Assembly: GCA_013339895.1 (NCBI GenBank) | Contig: JABACO010000003.1 | Location: 8,539,662-8,603,661 of the forward strand | From: Ephydatia muelleri | Taxonomy: Eukaryota; Porifera; Demospongiae; Spongillida; Spongillidae | Length of the DNA: 64,000 nt | Direction of reading: 5' to 3' | In this document: piece by piece, positions 20,033 to 33,190 of the stretch | Position numbering within the stretch: position 1 is the stretch's first letter | Layout of the letters: each line of letters opens with the position of its first letter | Notes under the pieces: generated by a model | The model's database searches: none | Told to the model about the DNA's origin: nothing | Seen by the model: only the letters and a program-made list of their open reading frames with translations | Position numbers and translations under genes: made by a program

Positions 20033-21377
20033 GGGGATCATGACCAGGCATTCCAGTACTACTACCAGGCTACCCAGTTTGCCTCTGGAGGTTATGTCCT
20101 ACCCCACTACGGTCTTGGGCAGATGTACATAGCCCGAGGGGACACTGAGAATGCAGCAGTATGCCTGGAGAAGGTCCTGGCCTCACAGCCAAACAACTAC
20201 GAGACACTCAAGATACTGGGGTCCCTGTATGCCTCGTCCCCAGACCCAAAGAAGAGAGAAGCGGCGAGAGTGAGTTGTGTGCTGGTGATGGAGGTGTGTG
20301 CTGGTGATGGAGGTGTGTGCTGGTGATGGAGGTATGTGCTGGTGATGGAGGTGTGTGCTGGTGATGGAGGTGTGTGCTGGTGATGGAGGTGTGAGCTGGT
20401 GATGGAGGTGTGTGCTGGTGATGGAGGTGTGTGCTGGTGATGGAGTTTTGTGCTGGTGATGGAGGTGTGTGCTGGTGATGGAGGTGGTGCTGGTGATGGA
20501 GGTGTGTGCTGGTGACGGAGGTGTGTGGCTAGTGGATTTTCCATGTAGGTGATACAAATGTGTGATTGTTATGAGTGATTGATGTAGATGTACTGTAGGG
20601 CTTTATTACTAACTTTTAATGAAACATTGGGCAGCTCTGAGAGTTCTATAAAGCAGTACAGTGCATTTGAAGAATGGTTACACAGGTTTTGGTGGGGTGG
20701 TCAGGATAGGATGTCATTTTCAGGACCACCTGAAGAAGGTCACAGAGGAAAACACCAGATGATGTGGAGCCTTGATAGAGCTGGCCAGCATCTTGGAACA
20801 AATGGATATACCGGTGAGGGGGGTGGTGGTGAGAAGGGGTCGTGAGGGAGGCAGTGGTGAGGGAGAGGGGGTGGTGAGGGTGTGTGGTGTGAAGGGGTAG
20901 TGAGGGAGGCAGTGGTGAGGGAGAGGGGTGGTGAGGGGGGTGTGGGTGAAGGGGTAGTGAGGGAGGCAGTGGTGAGGGGCTAGATTGATATTCCAATGAT
21001 GTACAGTGTGCTATATAACGCAGTGTGTGTACAGTAATTCCCTACTGTGTACATTGGTGGGGAAAGAAACGAATTACCAGGTTACGAATGACCTTAAACG
21101 AATGTCGTTCATTGGTGTGTGATTGCTGTGTGTACTTTCACTTAGTTGGGCTGGAGATCATTGTTGAGCCAGTGTGTGTGTGTGTGTGTGTGTGTGGGTC
21201 TCGTCTTGCCATTCAGGCATCTCTGCAAGCCTACCAGAAGGCCTCCCAGATGCCAAAGGAGACTGTAGGAAGCTGAGGTTCCACCAGAGATCCTCAACAA
21301 CATTGCTGCACTTCACTTCAGACCTCGAAAACTACGAGGAGGCCAAGGTTTGTGTGTGTGTGTGTGTGTGTGGTGTG

Positions 21378-21408
<31 letters not shown>

Positions 21409-22639
21409 GTGTGTGGTGTGTGTGTGTGTGGTGTGTGGTGTGTTGTGTGTGTTGTGTGTTAGGGCCACCATTTAGCTTTAACGCCTAACGCCTAGGGCTT
21501 GCGCACCAGTCAAGGATATATTTGAATACACATTGAGTACACGCGTATAAGCCCCTCCTTCATACACAATTAGCCACCCGTTTAAATAGTTTTCTTTATC
21601 CTGCCGTCCGTGGGGGGTCCGGAACATACTCGCCCAGAAGTGGTCCGAGTGTAGGATCGTTCTTTTCCTCCAGCGGTTAGATACTTGTAGTCAATGTTCA
21701 TTAAGTAATGTAAGTTGTCGACATGTCCTCGGTCACGGACCCTTACAGTGTCGTGTGTGTGTGTGCTGTGTGGGGTGTGTGTGTGTGTGTGTTGTGTGTG
21801 TGTGTGTGAGGCAATGTGGGCAGGTGGTCATCGTACCCATCTTCCCCTCCTCTCTTCGTACATGCTCCACCCATTAAAGCTTCCCCCTCCTCCAGCCAGT
21901 CCAATTTCACTGGCACCTAACATTAACCTCCTACTTCTCCCCTCCTCCTCCTCTCACCTCCTCCTCCTCTCCTCCCTCCTCCTCCTCTCCTCCCTCCTCC
22001 TCCTCTCCTCCCTCCTCCTCCTCTCCTCCCTCCTCCTCCTCTCCCCCTCCTCCTCCTCTCCTCCCGTCCTCCTCCCTCTCCTCCTCCTCTCCTCCCCTCT
22101 CCTCCCTCCTCCTCCTCCTCCTCCGCCTCCTCCTCCCCTCTCCTCTCCTACTCCTCCTCCTCCTCCTCCTCCCTCTCCTCCCTCCTCCTCCTCTCCTCCC
22201 TCCTCCCTCCTCCCCTCCGCTCCTCCTCCTCCTCCTCCCTCCCTCCTCCTCCTCTCCTCCCTCCTCCTCCTCTCGCTCCTCCTCCTCTCCTCCCTCCTCC
22301 TCCTTCCTCCCTCCTCTCCCTCCTCCTCTCTACCTCCTCTTCTCTCCTCCTCCTCCTCCCCAGTCCTACTATGAGCAGACGCTGGATCGGTGCAGGCAGG
22401 AGAGGCTCCAGGACGAGACCTACTACTCCAACATCACCGTCTCCATCAACTACAACCTGGCCCGGCTGTACGAGGAGCTGTGCGATTTTGAGAGGGCGGA
22501 GCAGCTGTACAAGGGCATCCTGAAGGAGCACCCTAGCTACGTGGACTGCTACCTCAGGCTGGGCTGCATGGCCAGGGACCGGGAGCAGATCTACGAGGCA
22601 TCGGATTGGTTCAAGGAGGCGCTGCAGAAGAATCAGGTG

Positions 22640-22730
<91 letters not shown>

Positions 22731-23229
22731 TGGTGTTTGTGAAGGTACTTGAAGCAATAGTTGTGGGTGTGGTGCCAGGGTCAATGTAGGAACATGGGCA
22801 CTAATTGGAAACGTGTACATGTGTGCTGCAGTGATTGTGAACGTGTTTGAAGTCCTGTACATACTCACCACCCTTGCGCACCGAAATACAGGAACACGCT
22901 GATGCGTGGGCTCTAATTGGAAACCTCCACCTGGCCAAACACGAGTGGGGTCCAGGGCAGAAGAAGTTTGAGCGCATCCTGAAGAACCCGGAGACCAAGA
23001 GTGACACGTACTCCAACCTCTCCCTGGGCAACGTGTGGCTCCAGACCCTGCACACCAGTGCCAGGGACCGCACCAAGGACAAGAAGCATCTGGAGAGGTC
23101 CCTAGGCTACTACAAGGATGTCCTACACAAAGATGCAAGGAATCTTTATGCCGCCAACGGGATTGGTAAGGGGAGGAGCCTGTGTGTGTGTGTGTGTGTG
23201 CATGTGTCTCTGTGGGTGTGTGTGTGCAT

Positions 23230-23302
<73 letters not shown>

Positions 23303-24077
23303 GATGTGGAGCTGCTTGTAATCTAAAGCACTTGAAAAGGAGAAAGGTACATGTAATGTTAGTACAGGTAACATCATGGAGTATTGTTGTTTGCTAATTA
23401 ATTAAAATCAAAAGTAACACCTCTGTACATTGCCACACATCTCTGTACATTGACACACACCTCTGTACATTGCCACACACCTCTGTACATTGCCACACAC
23501 CTCTGTACATTGCCACACACCTCTGTACATTGACACACACCTCTGTACAGTGTACATTGCTACTCTTACAGATACTGTGGTGGCTGAGGTACATGTATGC
23601 GAATATGATTTTGGGGGGGGGGGGGGGGGGGGGGGACCAGTAGGGGTCTGTTCAATATTAATTCCATGTACTTCGTATACAAAATGTCCACGATTGGGGG
23701 GAGGGTTCCCAACACCACTGTTGGTGTCATACGTTCATTGGCCACCTCCTCCAGGTGCAGTGCTGGCACACAAGGGGTTCTTCAGGGAGGCCAGGGATGT
23801 GTTTGCCCAGGTGAGGGAGGCCACAGCTGACATGCCCGACGTGTGGCTCAACCTGGCCCACATCTACGTGGAGCAGAAGCAGTACATCAGCGCCATACAG
23901 ATGGTACGTGCGTGCGCTGTTGGGAGCTGTGCAGGTATTCATAATGTAAATTACATGTGGAGCATGTGCTTACGTGCGCGTACATACAGTGCGTACTGTG
24001 TCATCCGTGTGCGTACAGGTATGTGTGTGTGCTTGTGTGTACAGTATATTTGCGATATGTGTCTGTACAGTATACTG

Positions 24078-24145
<68 letters not shown>

Positions 24146-25873
24146 TGTACATGTATGTTTATTTGTATTCATGTGCATTCATGTGTACTTGCTTATGCTG
24201 TACTACAAGCATGTTACCATGGAGACATCTGGAGTCACCATTTTAAGCACTGCTGGTAATTAGTATTACACAAGACATACGTACACATGTGCCTTTCCGA
24301 ACCCTTCCCTTTTCCTCTCAGTACGAGAACCCTTCCCTTGCCCTCTCAGTACGAGAACCCTTCCCTTGCCCTCTCAGAACGAGAACCCTTCCCTTGTCCT
24401 CTCAGTACGAGAACCCTTCCCTTGTCCTCTCAGTACGAGAACCCTTCTCTTGTCCTCTCAGTACGAGAACCCTTCCCTTGCCCTCTCAGTACGAGAACCC
24501 TTCCCTTGTCCTCTCAGTACGAGAACCCTTCCCTTGCCCTCTCAGTACGAGAACCCTTCCCTTGCCCTCTCAGTACGAGAACCCTTCCCTTGTCCTCTCA
24601 GTACGAGAACCCTTCCCTTGTCCTCTCAGTACGAGAACCCTTCTCTTGTCCTCTCAGTACGAGAACCCTTCCCTTGCCCTCTCAGTACGAGAACCCTTCC
24701 CTTGTCCTCTCAGTACGAGAACCCTTCCCTTGTCCTCTCAGTACGAGAACCCTTCTCTTGTCCTCTCAGTACGAGAACCCTTCCCTTGCCCTCTCAGTAC
24801 GAGAACCCTTCCCTTGCCCTCTCAGTACGAGAACCCTTCCCTTGCCCTCTCAGTACGAGAACCCTTCCCTTGCCCTCTCAGTACGAGAACCCTTCCCTTG
24901 CCCTCTCAGTACGAGAACCCTTCCCTTGTCCTCTCAGTACGAGAACCCTTCCTTTGCCCTCTCAGTACGAGAACCCTTCCCTTGTCCTCTCAGTACGAGA
25001 ACCCTTCCCTTGCCCTCTCAGTACGAGAACCCTTCCCTTGCCCTCTCAGTACGAGAACCCTTCCCTTGCCCTCTCAGTACGAGAACCCTTCCCTTGCCCT
25101 CTCAGTACGAGAACCCTTCCCTTGCCCTCTCAGTACGAGAACTGTTTGAAGAAGTTCTACAGTTTCCACAACACGGATGTGTTGCTCTACTTGTCCAGAG
25201 CCTACTTCATGTCTGGGAGGCTGGAGGACTGCAAGCAAACACTTCTTAAAGTAAGCCACACCCACACACACACACATATACATGTACACACAATGTACAG
25301 GATTTTGAGCTCTGGTGGGATAAAAGGTGCATGTATAGCCATTACATGTAGGTAAAAATGTGGTGTACACGTGAAGTTGTGTGAGTGGTATGTGTGGTGT
25401 GGTGTGGAAGGGAGGGAGTGTGGTTTTTGAGTGGTGCACAGTGTAGGGTGGATTGTAGGGTATCAACCTTTGACACTTGTACATGTATACAGTGGGGAAA
25501 ACTTGGACTAGGTTTCTGTCTCAATTTTGATTTCATGGTCACACCCTTGTATGGCAATACATGTAGGTGTTTTTCTCATTAAATCTTAGCGTCCTCCCGA
25601 TTCACGGTGTTTGTACATGTATGTACATGTACTGCGCAATACAGTACATCTTGTGCACACATGTACTGCAGTCTCTAGGTACATGTAGAAAACCTGTATG
25701 CTCTTCAAATGCAGGCACGTCACATTGCTCCAAATGACTCCCTCCTTCTGTTCAACCTGGCCCTGGTGGAACAGAGGTCGGCCATTGCTGTGCTCAGGAA
25801 CGAGACCAGCAAGCTCCCCCAGGTGGTGGGTGCGGTCAGGGAACTGGAGATGGCCCAGAGGTATGAGGGTGAA

Positions 25874-25952
<79 letters not shown>

Positions 25953-25976
25953 TGTGTGTGCGTGTGCGTCAGTGTG

Positions 25977-26036
<60 letters not shown>

Positions 26037-29000
26037 TGTGTGTGCGTGTGCGTCAGTGTACATGTATGGGCATCTCATCAATGAGCAACTATGCTCTGTG
26101 TACCCATCAGTGTGAGGTGGGGGTGGCTTCGTTTGCCCACTGTCAGCATATTTGGGTACACACTGCATATCCCTGTACATACGTGTTGTAGCACGATAGG
26201 ACTTTAGCGTTGCTGGTATGATCTTCATAACTCCATCTAACACACACCCTGCTAGTGTATGATCTTCATTTACCTTCTATCGAACGCACCCCCGTAAGGT
26301 TCTTTGTCTACTTGAGCAAGGAAGGGGATCGCATGAAGTTTGACCTCAACTTTGCTACCCACGAGGCCCGCAAGTGTGCTGACTACCTGAGCCAGGCCCA
26401 GCACCATGTGGCCAGGGCAAGGAAGGTGGACGACGAGGAGAGGCTGCTCAGGGAGAAGCAGGAGAAGGAGAGGGAGGTCATCCGACAGAAACAGATCGAG
26501 GAAGAGGTGGGGTATATTGCGTGTATTTGTGTTTTGAAGAGAAGAATAATGTAAAAAATACAATTTGTTCCCGCTGTCTTGTGGATGTATTTTTATTGTG
26601 TCAGAGTTATAGTGTAGAGCAGGTGTAACCCAGGGTGGGGACTGGGGAGAGTAGCCCTGATAGGACAGGCATCTAGGGGAACACTAACTTTCATTTGTCT
26701 ACAATACCATGTACGTGTAATTTGTTCGTGTTGCATTTGTACCATTACTTGATGTCATTACAATGCATTGCTTTGGAGAGAGGTGGGGCAATCATATAGA
26801 GACAGCTGAATGCCCCACCCCTTTGTATATTTTGGGACGGGAGATGAAATTTCTTCTCCCATCCCAAATAATAAAAAAGGGATGATTTAAAGTGGTCTGG
26901 TTTAAAGTGTAGAACCGAGGTTGCTGCTATGTCCCTCTATAGGCTTGCATGGGAAGCTGTCTGGCCCTATAGGCTTGCATGGGAAGCTGTCTGGCCCTAT
27001 AGGCTTGCATGGGAAGCTGTCCAGCCCTATAGGCTTGCATGGGAAGCTGTCCGGCCCTATAGGCTTGCATGGGAAGCTGTCCAGCCCTATAGGCTTGCAT
27101 GGGAAGCTGTCCGGTCCTATAGGCTTGCATGGGAAGCTGTCCGGCCCTATAGGCTTGCATGGGAAGCTGTCTGGCCCTATAGGCTTGCATGGGAAGCTGT
27201 CCGGCCCTATAGGCTTGCATGGGAAGCTGTCCAGCCCTATAGGCTTGCATGGGAAGCTGTCCACTTGTTTTTGGTTTTGTCCTTGCAGCAAGAGAAGGCT
27301 CGCGAAAGGGACCTCCAGGCACAGAAGATGGAGGAGGTGAGGCAGCAGTTCAAGCTGAAGACACAGAACCTGCTTCAGTTCAGAGAGGAGACTCCCGAAC
27401 CGAAAGCCAAGACACCTGGGAGGAAGAAGGTACCTCATCTGCAGTGTGTGCACTGTAAAGTTACATGTACAGATGTGTGTATGTGTGCACACAATGCATG
27501 TGCAGTGTACATGTATCTGGATTTTATTACATGTAGCTGTACAGATGCATAGAAGTTTTCTTTTTCCCCCTTTTCATTGTTTTCTTGACAACTGGAAATG
27601 AGAACCATGCCTGCCTTGCCAACAGAAAGGTGCAGCTGGAGAGATCTATAGTGAGGGGGAGGGGGATGGAGGAGGAGAGACAGCTGCTCCCAGTGCAAAG
27701 AAGAGGAGGAGGTTGGTTGCTTGGGGGTCATTTCATGTCAAGTCAAACAACATGCACCTCATGTTTCTAATTTGGCTCAATTTTTCCATATATATTGGTC
27801 TTCATATGAGTTCACATTTCCCAATTTTGTATGTTCATAACCTTAATGGTTGTAGGATAACGCAACATTGAATAATTAATTAGTTTGCTGATAAGCTCAA
27901 CTTTGCAATGCAATAACTTGATCCACACTACAAGTATAGTTACATGTTGGGTATCAAATCAGAGGTCATGATACCTTGAATCAATGTATGATAAGCATTT
28001 TGGTGGGAAATGAAAGGGTTAAACAGACAATGGTTCCACAGCACTGATTACATAATTACTGTATGAAGAAGGTTGATAATCATCAAATAAATTTAACCAC
28101 ATTAAGTGGAAACCTAAGCTACACCTTTCTACAAAATAAAAATGTTGATTATCAATAACCCCTGCTCTCAGTGAATTGTTTTATGCTTGGCAGCCATTTT
28201 GGGTTGATATAACAGAGAGGCGTTACAATATAACCACCGTTATCAAAATCAATTTAACAACCTTGGTACTGTTGTTAAATTGGTTATGACAACTGTGGTT
28301 AAATTGTAACCTACTCTCTGTTATATCAACCCAAAATGGCTGCCAAGCATAAAACAATTCACAGAGAGCAGGGGTTATTGATAATCAACATTTTTATTTT
28401 TTAGAAAGGTGTAGCTTAGGTTTCCACTTAATGTGGTTAAATTTATTTGATGATTATCAACCTTCTTCATACAGTAATTATGTAATCAGTGCTGTGGAAC
28501 CATTGTCTATTTAACCCTTTCATTTCCCACCAAAATGCTTATCCTAGGTATCATGACCTCTGATTTGATACCCAACATGTAACTGTACTCGTAGTGTGGA
28601 TCAAGTTATTGCATTGCAAAGTTGAGCTTATCAGCAAACTAATTAATTATTCAATGTTGCGTTATCCTACAACCATTAAGGTTATGAACATACATAATTG
28701 GGAAATGTGAACTCATATGAAGACCAATATACAGTATATGGAAAAATTGAGCCAAATTTGGAACATGAGGTGCATATGTTGTTTGACTTGACATGAAATG
28801 ACCCTTGGTGTAGTGGGGGAGGGGGGGTACATTTTAGCTACAGAACTATTTAACGAACCTCATTTACGATTTTGGTTCGGTTCGAGAGGATACAAATCTG
28901 CACATGTACTGTAGATGTACATATACTTGTTTGTGTGCAGGTCTCGGAAGAAGGTTACGTCATCAGAGCAAGCTGACAGTGATGAGAACAAGGCAGGGGG

Positions 29001-30382
29001 AGAGTCAAAGTGAGTGCGGTGCAATTCTTATTGGAGCACACCTGATGCAATACTTTGCCGATGCAGGCGGAGGAGAAAGAGCGGAGCTGGAGGGAGGGAG
29101 AAGAAGAGAGCAAAGTGTGTATATGTGTGTGGTGTGTATGTGTGAGGTGTTTGTATGTGTGTGGTGTGTGTATGTGTGTACAGTGTTGTACATGTATGCG
29201 TGTGGTGTGTGGTGTTTATGTGTGTGGTGTGTACATACAAGTGTTGTATGTGTGTTTGTGGTGTGTATGTGTGTGTACATGTACATGTACATACATGTAT
29301 GTAGCTGTACAAAGTTGTGAATAGTACATGTATGTGTGTGTGTGAGAGTGGGGTGTGGGGTCATGGAGACGTACATGATAGCGTACACGTTCATGTGTGC
29401 AGGGTCGATGAAGAAGGGGAGGGAACCCAATCTGGCAAGAAGAAAAAGCGAGTCATATCAAAGGCCTTCATATCTGACGAGGATAGCTCTGGGGAGGAGG
29501 GGAAGCCCAGTGGTGAAGGGGTGGAGCCAGGACTCCCGTCCTCGTCCCCCACACCTAGGGCTGAAGATGGCTCCAGTGCCTCTTCTCAGAGCGAATCAGA
29601 AGAAAGGTTGGTGGCGCTGTGCCTGTGCTTATTGAGTGTTACGGTGAATTTATTGACAACGTACAAGTAGACACATGCTCGAGTAGACACACCCACTCTG
29701 TACAGAGAGGGGGTAGGGGGAGGAGGAGGTGCGTCATGGCAGCCATCAGCACGCGTGACGGGTTAATTGAGTGCAGTCTCGTCCCCAGCCTGATATGCTT
29801 TTGCAATAGCGGTGATGTAATCCATGCGCTGCTGCATATATTGGGTCTGGGGACGAGACTAGAGCTGCAGCAATGCTTGCATGCAAAATGGTACTCGTGC
29901 AGTGTTGTGTTTAATAATTGTAGAGTGAGGCTGTCATTAAAAATGATTGCTGTGTTTAATAATTGTAGAGTGAGGCTATCATTAATAATGATTGCTGTGT
30001 TTAATAATCGTAGAGTGAGGCTGTCATTAATAATGATTGCTGTGGTAGAGTGAGGCATTAATAATGATTGCTTTGTTTAATAATCATGCAGTGAGGTTGC
30101 AGCCAATAGTCATACACTGTACATGGGTTAATAATCGTGCATGTGTTAATAATTGTGCATGTGTTAATAATTGTGCATGTGTTAATAATCATGTGCAGTG
30201 ATGTTGAGGAGGCGCACCAAGGCAACCATAGTCATTCAGAGGAGGAACCTCAAGGTGAGGGGAGTAAGGAGGAGATGAAAGATGAGGTGGAGTCCAAGCA
30301 GAAGGAGAGTGAGGATGAAGAGCAAGCAGAAGGTCAGAGGTCACCAGACAAGACTGAGGAGAATGACGTCGCCATGGAATGA
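20033..30382 (+). CDS. CTR9: CTR9, second assembled copy; exons 2-3 frameshifted
   Basis: Exons parallel the first copy: 20033-20269, 20724-20813, 21217-21347, 22364-22636, 22892-23165, 23755-23903, 25134-25250, 25715-25860, 26299-26506, 27289-27429, 27626-27711, 28941-29009, 29067-29114, 29403-29606 and 30199-30382. Exons 1 and 4 carry only synonymous changes against copy 1. Exon 2 has a +1 and a -1 change that create an in-frame TGA (GAG GAA AAC ACC AGA TGA). Exon 3 is two bases longer (131 against 129) and meets TGA after ACTGTAGGAAGC. All other exons are intact. The errors cluster in about 600 bp, next to a foreign-looking insertion and degraded simple repeats. Poor local consensus is therefore more likely than a true pseudogene, but a pseudogene cannot be excluded from sequence alone. 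Confidence 0.88.
20270..20530 (+). repeat. 18-bp minisatellite directly after the CTR9 exon 1 donor
   Basis: About 13 units of GTGTGCTGGTGATGGAGG start within ten bases of the donor AGA|GTGAGT. The first copy has only about two units (481-525), so this is a strong length difference between the two assembled copies. Confidence 0.92.
20546..21216 (+). other. CTR9 introns 1-2 in copy 2, simple repeats
   Basis: This covers the end of intron 1, exon 2 and intron 2. Intron 2 holds GTGAGGGAGG repeats (20814-20975) with many small indels against copy 1. No other feature is seen. Confidence 0.6.
21456..21752. other. Copy-2-specific insertion of about 290 bp in CTR9 intron 3
   Basis: Non-repetitive sequence from about GTTAGGGCCACC to CCCTTACAGTGTC interrupts the (TG)n tract. 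It is absent from copy 1, where TG/CGTG runs straight into GGCAATGTTGGCAGG. It has no ORF of note, no inverted ends and no target duplication that I can see. Confidence 0.8.
21940..22363 (+). repeat. Pyrimidine tract before CTR9 exon 4, copy 2
   Basis: About 400 bp of CTCCTCCT repeats end at the exon 4 acceptor. The tract is longer and much less regular than the first copy (1622-1894), with scattered G and A bases, consistent with error-prone consensus. Confidence 0.9.
24303..25133 (+). repeat. 28-bp minisatellite duplicating the exon 7 splice acceptor, copy 2
   Basis: The same array as at 3911-4761. From 24322 to the authentic junction at 25134 there are 29 full 28-bp intervals, hence 30 acceptor copies. 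One acceptor reads CAG|AACGAGAAC. The order of CCTTGCC and CCTTGTC variants differs from copy 1, so the two arrays are different alleles. Confidence 0.95.
25876..26055 (+). repeat. Duplicated TG/CGTG block after CTR9 exon 8, copy 2
   Basis: The TG, CGTG and GCGTCAGTG block occurs twice in tandem here and once in copy 1 (5502-5620). Confidence 0.92.
26930..27265 (+). repeat. 30-bp minisatellite upstream of CTR9 exon 10, copy 2
   Basis: Eleven 30-bp units, the same number and variant order as at 6493-6828. Confidence 0.95.
27725..28804. mobile_element. Foldback/MITE-like element, copy 2
   Basis: The counterpart of 7287-8355, with GGGTCATTTCATG ends and TTGG flanks. It is 11 bp longer because the left arm keeps the GATTATCAATA segment. 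The arms are therefore more symmetrical here, and this is the more intact form. Confidence 0.88.
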
Positions 30383-31232
30383 GAAGTCCACCCGTGGCTG
30401 CTCGCATCTCATTATATCAGTATGACCTTCTAAGTGTGTTCTGGTTTCGTATGTTCTTTTGCAATAAATCTGTCACGCTGTGGTGTCAAATTCAGGGTTG
30501 TGCGTACAGTGTATAGTCTGTACATGTAGGCATGCTGTGATGGCGAGCAAACCTTAGATGCACTGTACGTAGTGATGGAGTGTTTGGTTAAGATAACTTT
30601 TACACAGCTTATCAGTTAGCTCAATCGAGAAAGTTGCGGATTGGGCGGGTAACTACATGGATTGGCGGGTAACTACTTGTAGTTGACACAGGGAAAAAAA
30701 TGATTTTACGATGGTAGAAATGTAATGTATTTTTGTTGTAATGCAGTGTATATCGTGTGGTAAAACATTGTATATGCGTTATTTGAAATACAACAAAATT
30801 GTGCTTTTACTACGGTTGTATTTTTCACAATGGTTGTAAATTTTACTATGAATTACAACGTATTTACAGTAAGAATACATCAAATTTCAACGTTACACGC
30901 GGCATGAATGGCAATAGAATACAATCATTGCATTCACGTTTTACAACGTTTGTACAACGTTTAACAACGTTGTACTACACCTCGTGCCAGGCCTTTCCTG
31001 TCGTCTCGTACCCAGACCCGCAGTGCCAGGCCTTTCCTGTCGTCTCGTACCCAGACCCGCATGCAAATATTGTGCACAAAAAAATTTGTTTCCCAAAACG
31101 TTCAATTACGAACCATATAGCAGCAATACACGCACTACAGTATAGTGTCTTCTTTTGATAGCCCAGCAGCTCTGTTAAGGGTAACCCTTTTTTCTTCCAC
31201 TAGCCGGTTTCCAACATGTGCCATCATTTCTC

Positions 31233-31778
31233 TCAACGTACAGTTCTTCTTTGGCCTTGGAAGCCAGCATCATCAATTGCTGATACCACTGAATTAAGGC
31301 TTGGTTTTGTAGCATGACTCCTACTCCACCACTTTTTGGTAACCAGAACAGCATCAGCTTCATCCACGACATTTGCGATCTATTAGAATTGAAAGTAAAA
31401 CTGGATATTTTGTAACCTGAACATACCATTTGTTGGCTATGTAGAAATTCTTTGTTGAGCCTGATCGACCTAGCTCTCTGTAGCTCATAGTCAGACCTTT
31501 CATCACCACAATCTGCACCACTCAATTCCAAACCCTAATGAGTAATTGAGGTGATTGAACTGCATCATATGAATTTGCTCACAAGACACTGTTTAGCTGT
31601 TGACTAAATGTTGTGTATTAATTGGAATGATAATTTCTTACATGCATGCAAAGTGCATACCTCCGATCCTGACAGAGCAGTGCGCCTATTTGTACCTGCT
31701 CTCAATGGTAGCTCCATTTGCGATCTGGATGGTGTAGATACCTGCTTTGTTGTTGCTGGCTGACTTGAATGTGATGTA
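31233..31778 (-). CDS. Hypothetical spliced protein inside the CACTA-like element, copy 2
   Basis: Exons at 31778-31661, 31534-31427 and 31379-31233 correspond one to one with the gene at 10784-11329. The splice sites, phases and stop are identical. No family is assigned. Confidence 0.45.
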
Positions 31779-32594
31779 CTGCAAGGCAAATCAGTCACAG
31801 AGGTAGAGGTATACTGCACGCGTGCATGTGTTTTTGCAACACAGAGATTTTCTAGCACACGCACAACAGTTGTGAACCTGCAATTAAAAAATAAATAAAC
31901 CTTTTGGCAGCTTCTGGAGTGACGTGACTGCTTGGTGGGGATGGAACCTATGATAAAGAAAGCAACAGCAATGAAACGCAAGCAGCACCATATAGCTATT
32001 TGCAAACCGTTTCGAAATCCTCAGTAGTTGGTAACTCGTGACTGCCCTGTGGCACAGTAAAAAAAAACGTTTTGTGTGTGTGTGTGCGTGTGTGGCATGG
32101 TTCATTCATTAGATATCCGTTACATTGATTACATCAGTACCGATTTTAGAGGACGCTTCAAGTTGTTGACTTCATTTGCGGCTCTGCAGAAACTTGCTGG
32201 TTTGCCTTCACTAGCACTATATACACTCTTCCTTCCGACTGCCAACCGTCGTATGGCCTCATCAATTGGCCGTTCTCCACGCGCACACCACGATACCGCG
32301 AATTGTACCGCAAACCAGAGGTGGGCACTCCGATTAACGAGTCGAGAGAGGAGTAAAGCGCCCTTCAGAGTTATCTTCTAACTCTAGTTGTTCTACACCC
32401 TCAACTGTAACAACTATATAGTCTGCTCCGGCCATCTCCATCTGCTACATACAATGAATGACCTTACCAGCGGTTGACGGCTAAATTATTCATTCAAAAC
32501 CGCGCGCATTCATCACGTGCGAAGAAATAAGATAAGCACTTACACAAACAAATTTGCCTGTCCGACTATATCACGTTATGCACCACATAGATAA

Positions 32595-32936
32595 ATGTGC
32601 GCAGCATTAATTCAATCCAAACGAACGAAGCAGGTTCCATGTCCTTGCCCCCTTTGTAACGGCCAACAGCGTGACAAAAGAACAGCTGTAAGTCATGCTC
32701 TCCGATACAAGTGCAGTCCATCAGTTCTAGAGGAAAGTGATAGGCGTCTTGCGGAGGTTGAAGGTCCTGTTGAGGGAGGTATGACAACAGTCAATGACAG
32801 CCATCCTGTGGAGGAAGAAGGTATGATAATCGATAATGGCCATCCTGATGAATACGAAACACAGCACACTAGTTTTGAAGACTCCCTTACCCCATATGCA
32901 AACAAAACACTCAAACCAGATGATGAACATGCATAA
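32595..32936 (+). CDS. Transposon-type ORF with CPCPLCNG cluster, copy 2
   Basis: The translation is identical to the ORF at 12145-12486 (113 residues). Role and caveats are as given there. Confidence 0.45.
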   Translation: MCAALIQSKRTKQVPCPCPLCNGQQRDKRTAVSHALRYKCSPSVLEESDRRLAEVEGPVEGGMTTVNDSHPVEEEGMIIDNGHPDEYETQHTSFEDSLTPYANKTLKPDDEHA

Positions 32937-33190
32937 TGTGGCACGTGCCTTCAAAAAGGTGGTATAAATCAACAGTTAATGGCATAGCTACTATGTACAG
33001 AGTAGGTGAGTATGTGGCAGTGCAAGATCACCAGTCTGAAGGTACTGAATGGATAGTGCAGATTACAGCCCTTCTTGTGTATGGACCAGTTAACAATGCA
33101 TATGCACACTTCTTCAATGGTAACTACTTTGCAACAAGAACACACTCCCTGCCCAGAAGGGCAACACTAGCCGACATGCAGCTGACTTGA
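32936..33190 (+). CDS. Transposon-type ORF, possible BAH-like fold, copy 2
   Basis: The translation is identical to 12486-12740 (84 residues), including the one-base overlap with the preceding stop. Confidence 0.35.
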   Translation: MWHVPSKRWYKSTVNGIATMYRVGEYVAVQDHQSEGTEWIVQITALLVYGPVNNAYAHFFNGNYFATRTHSLPRRATLADMQLT

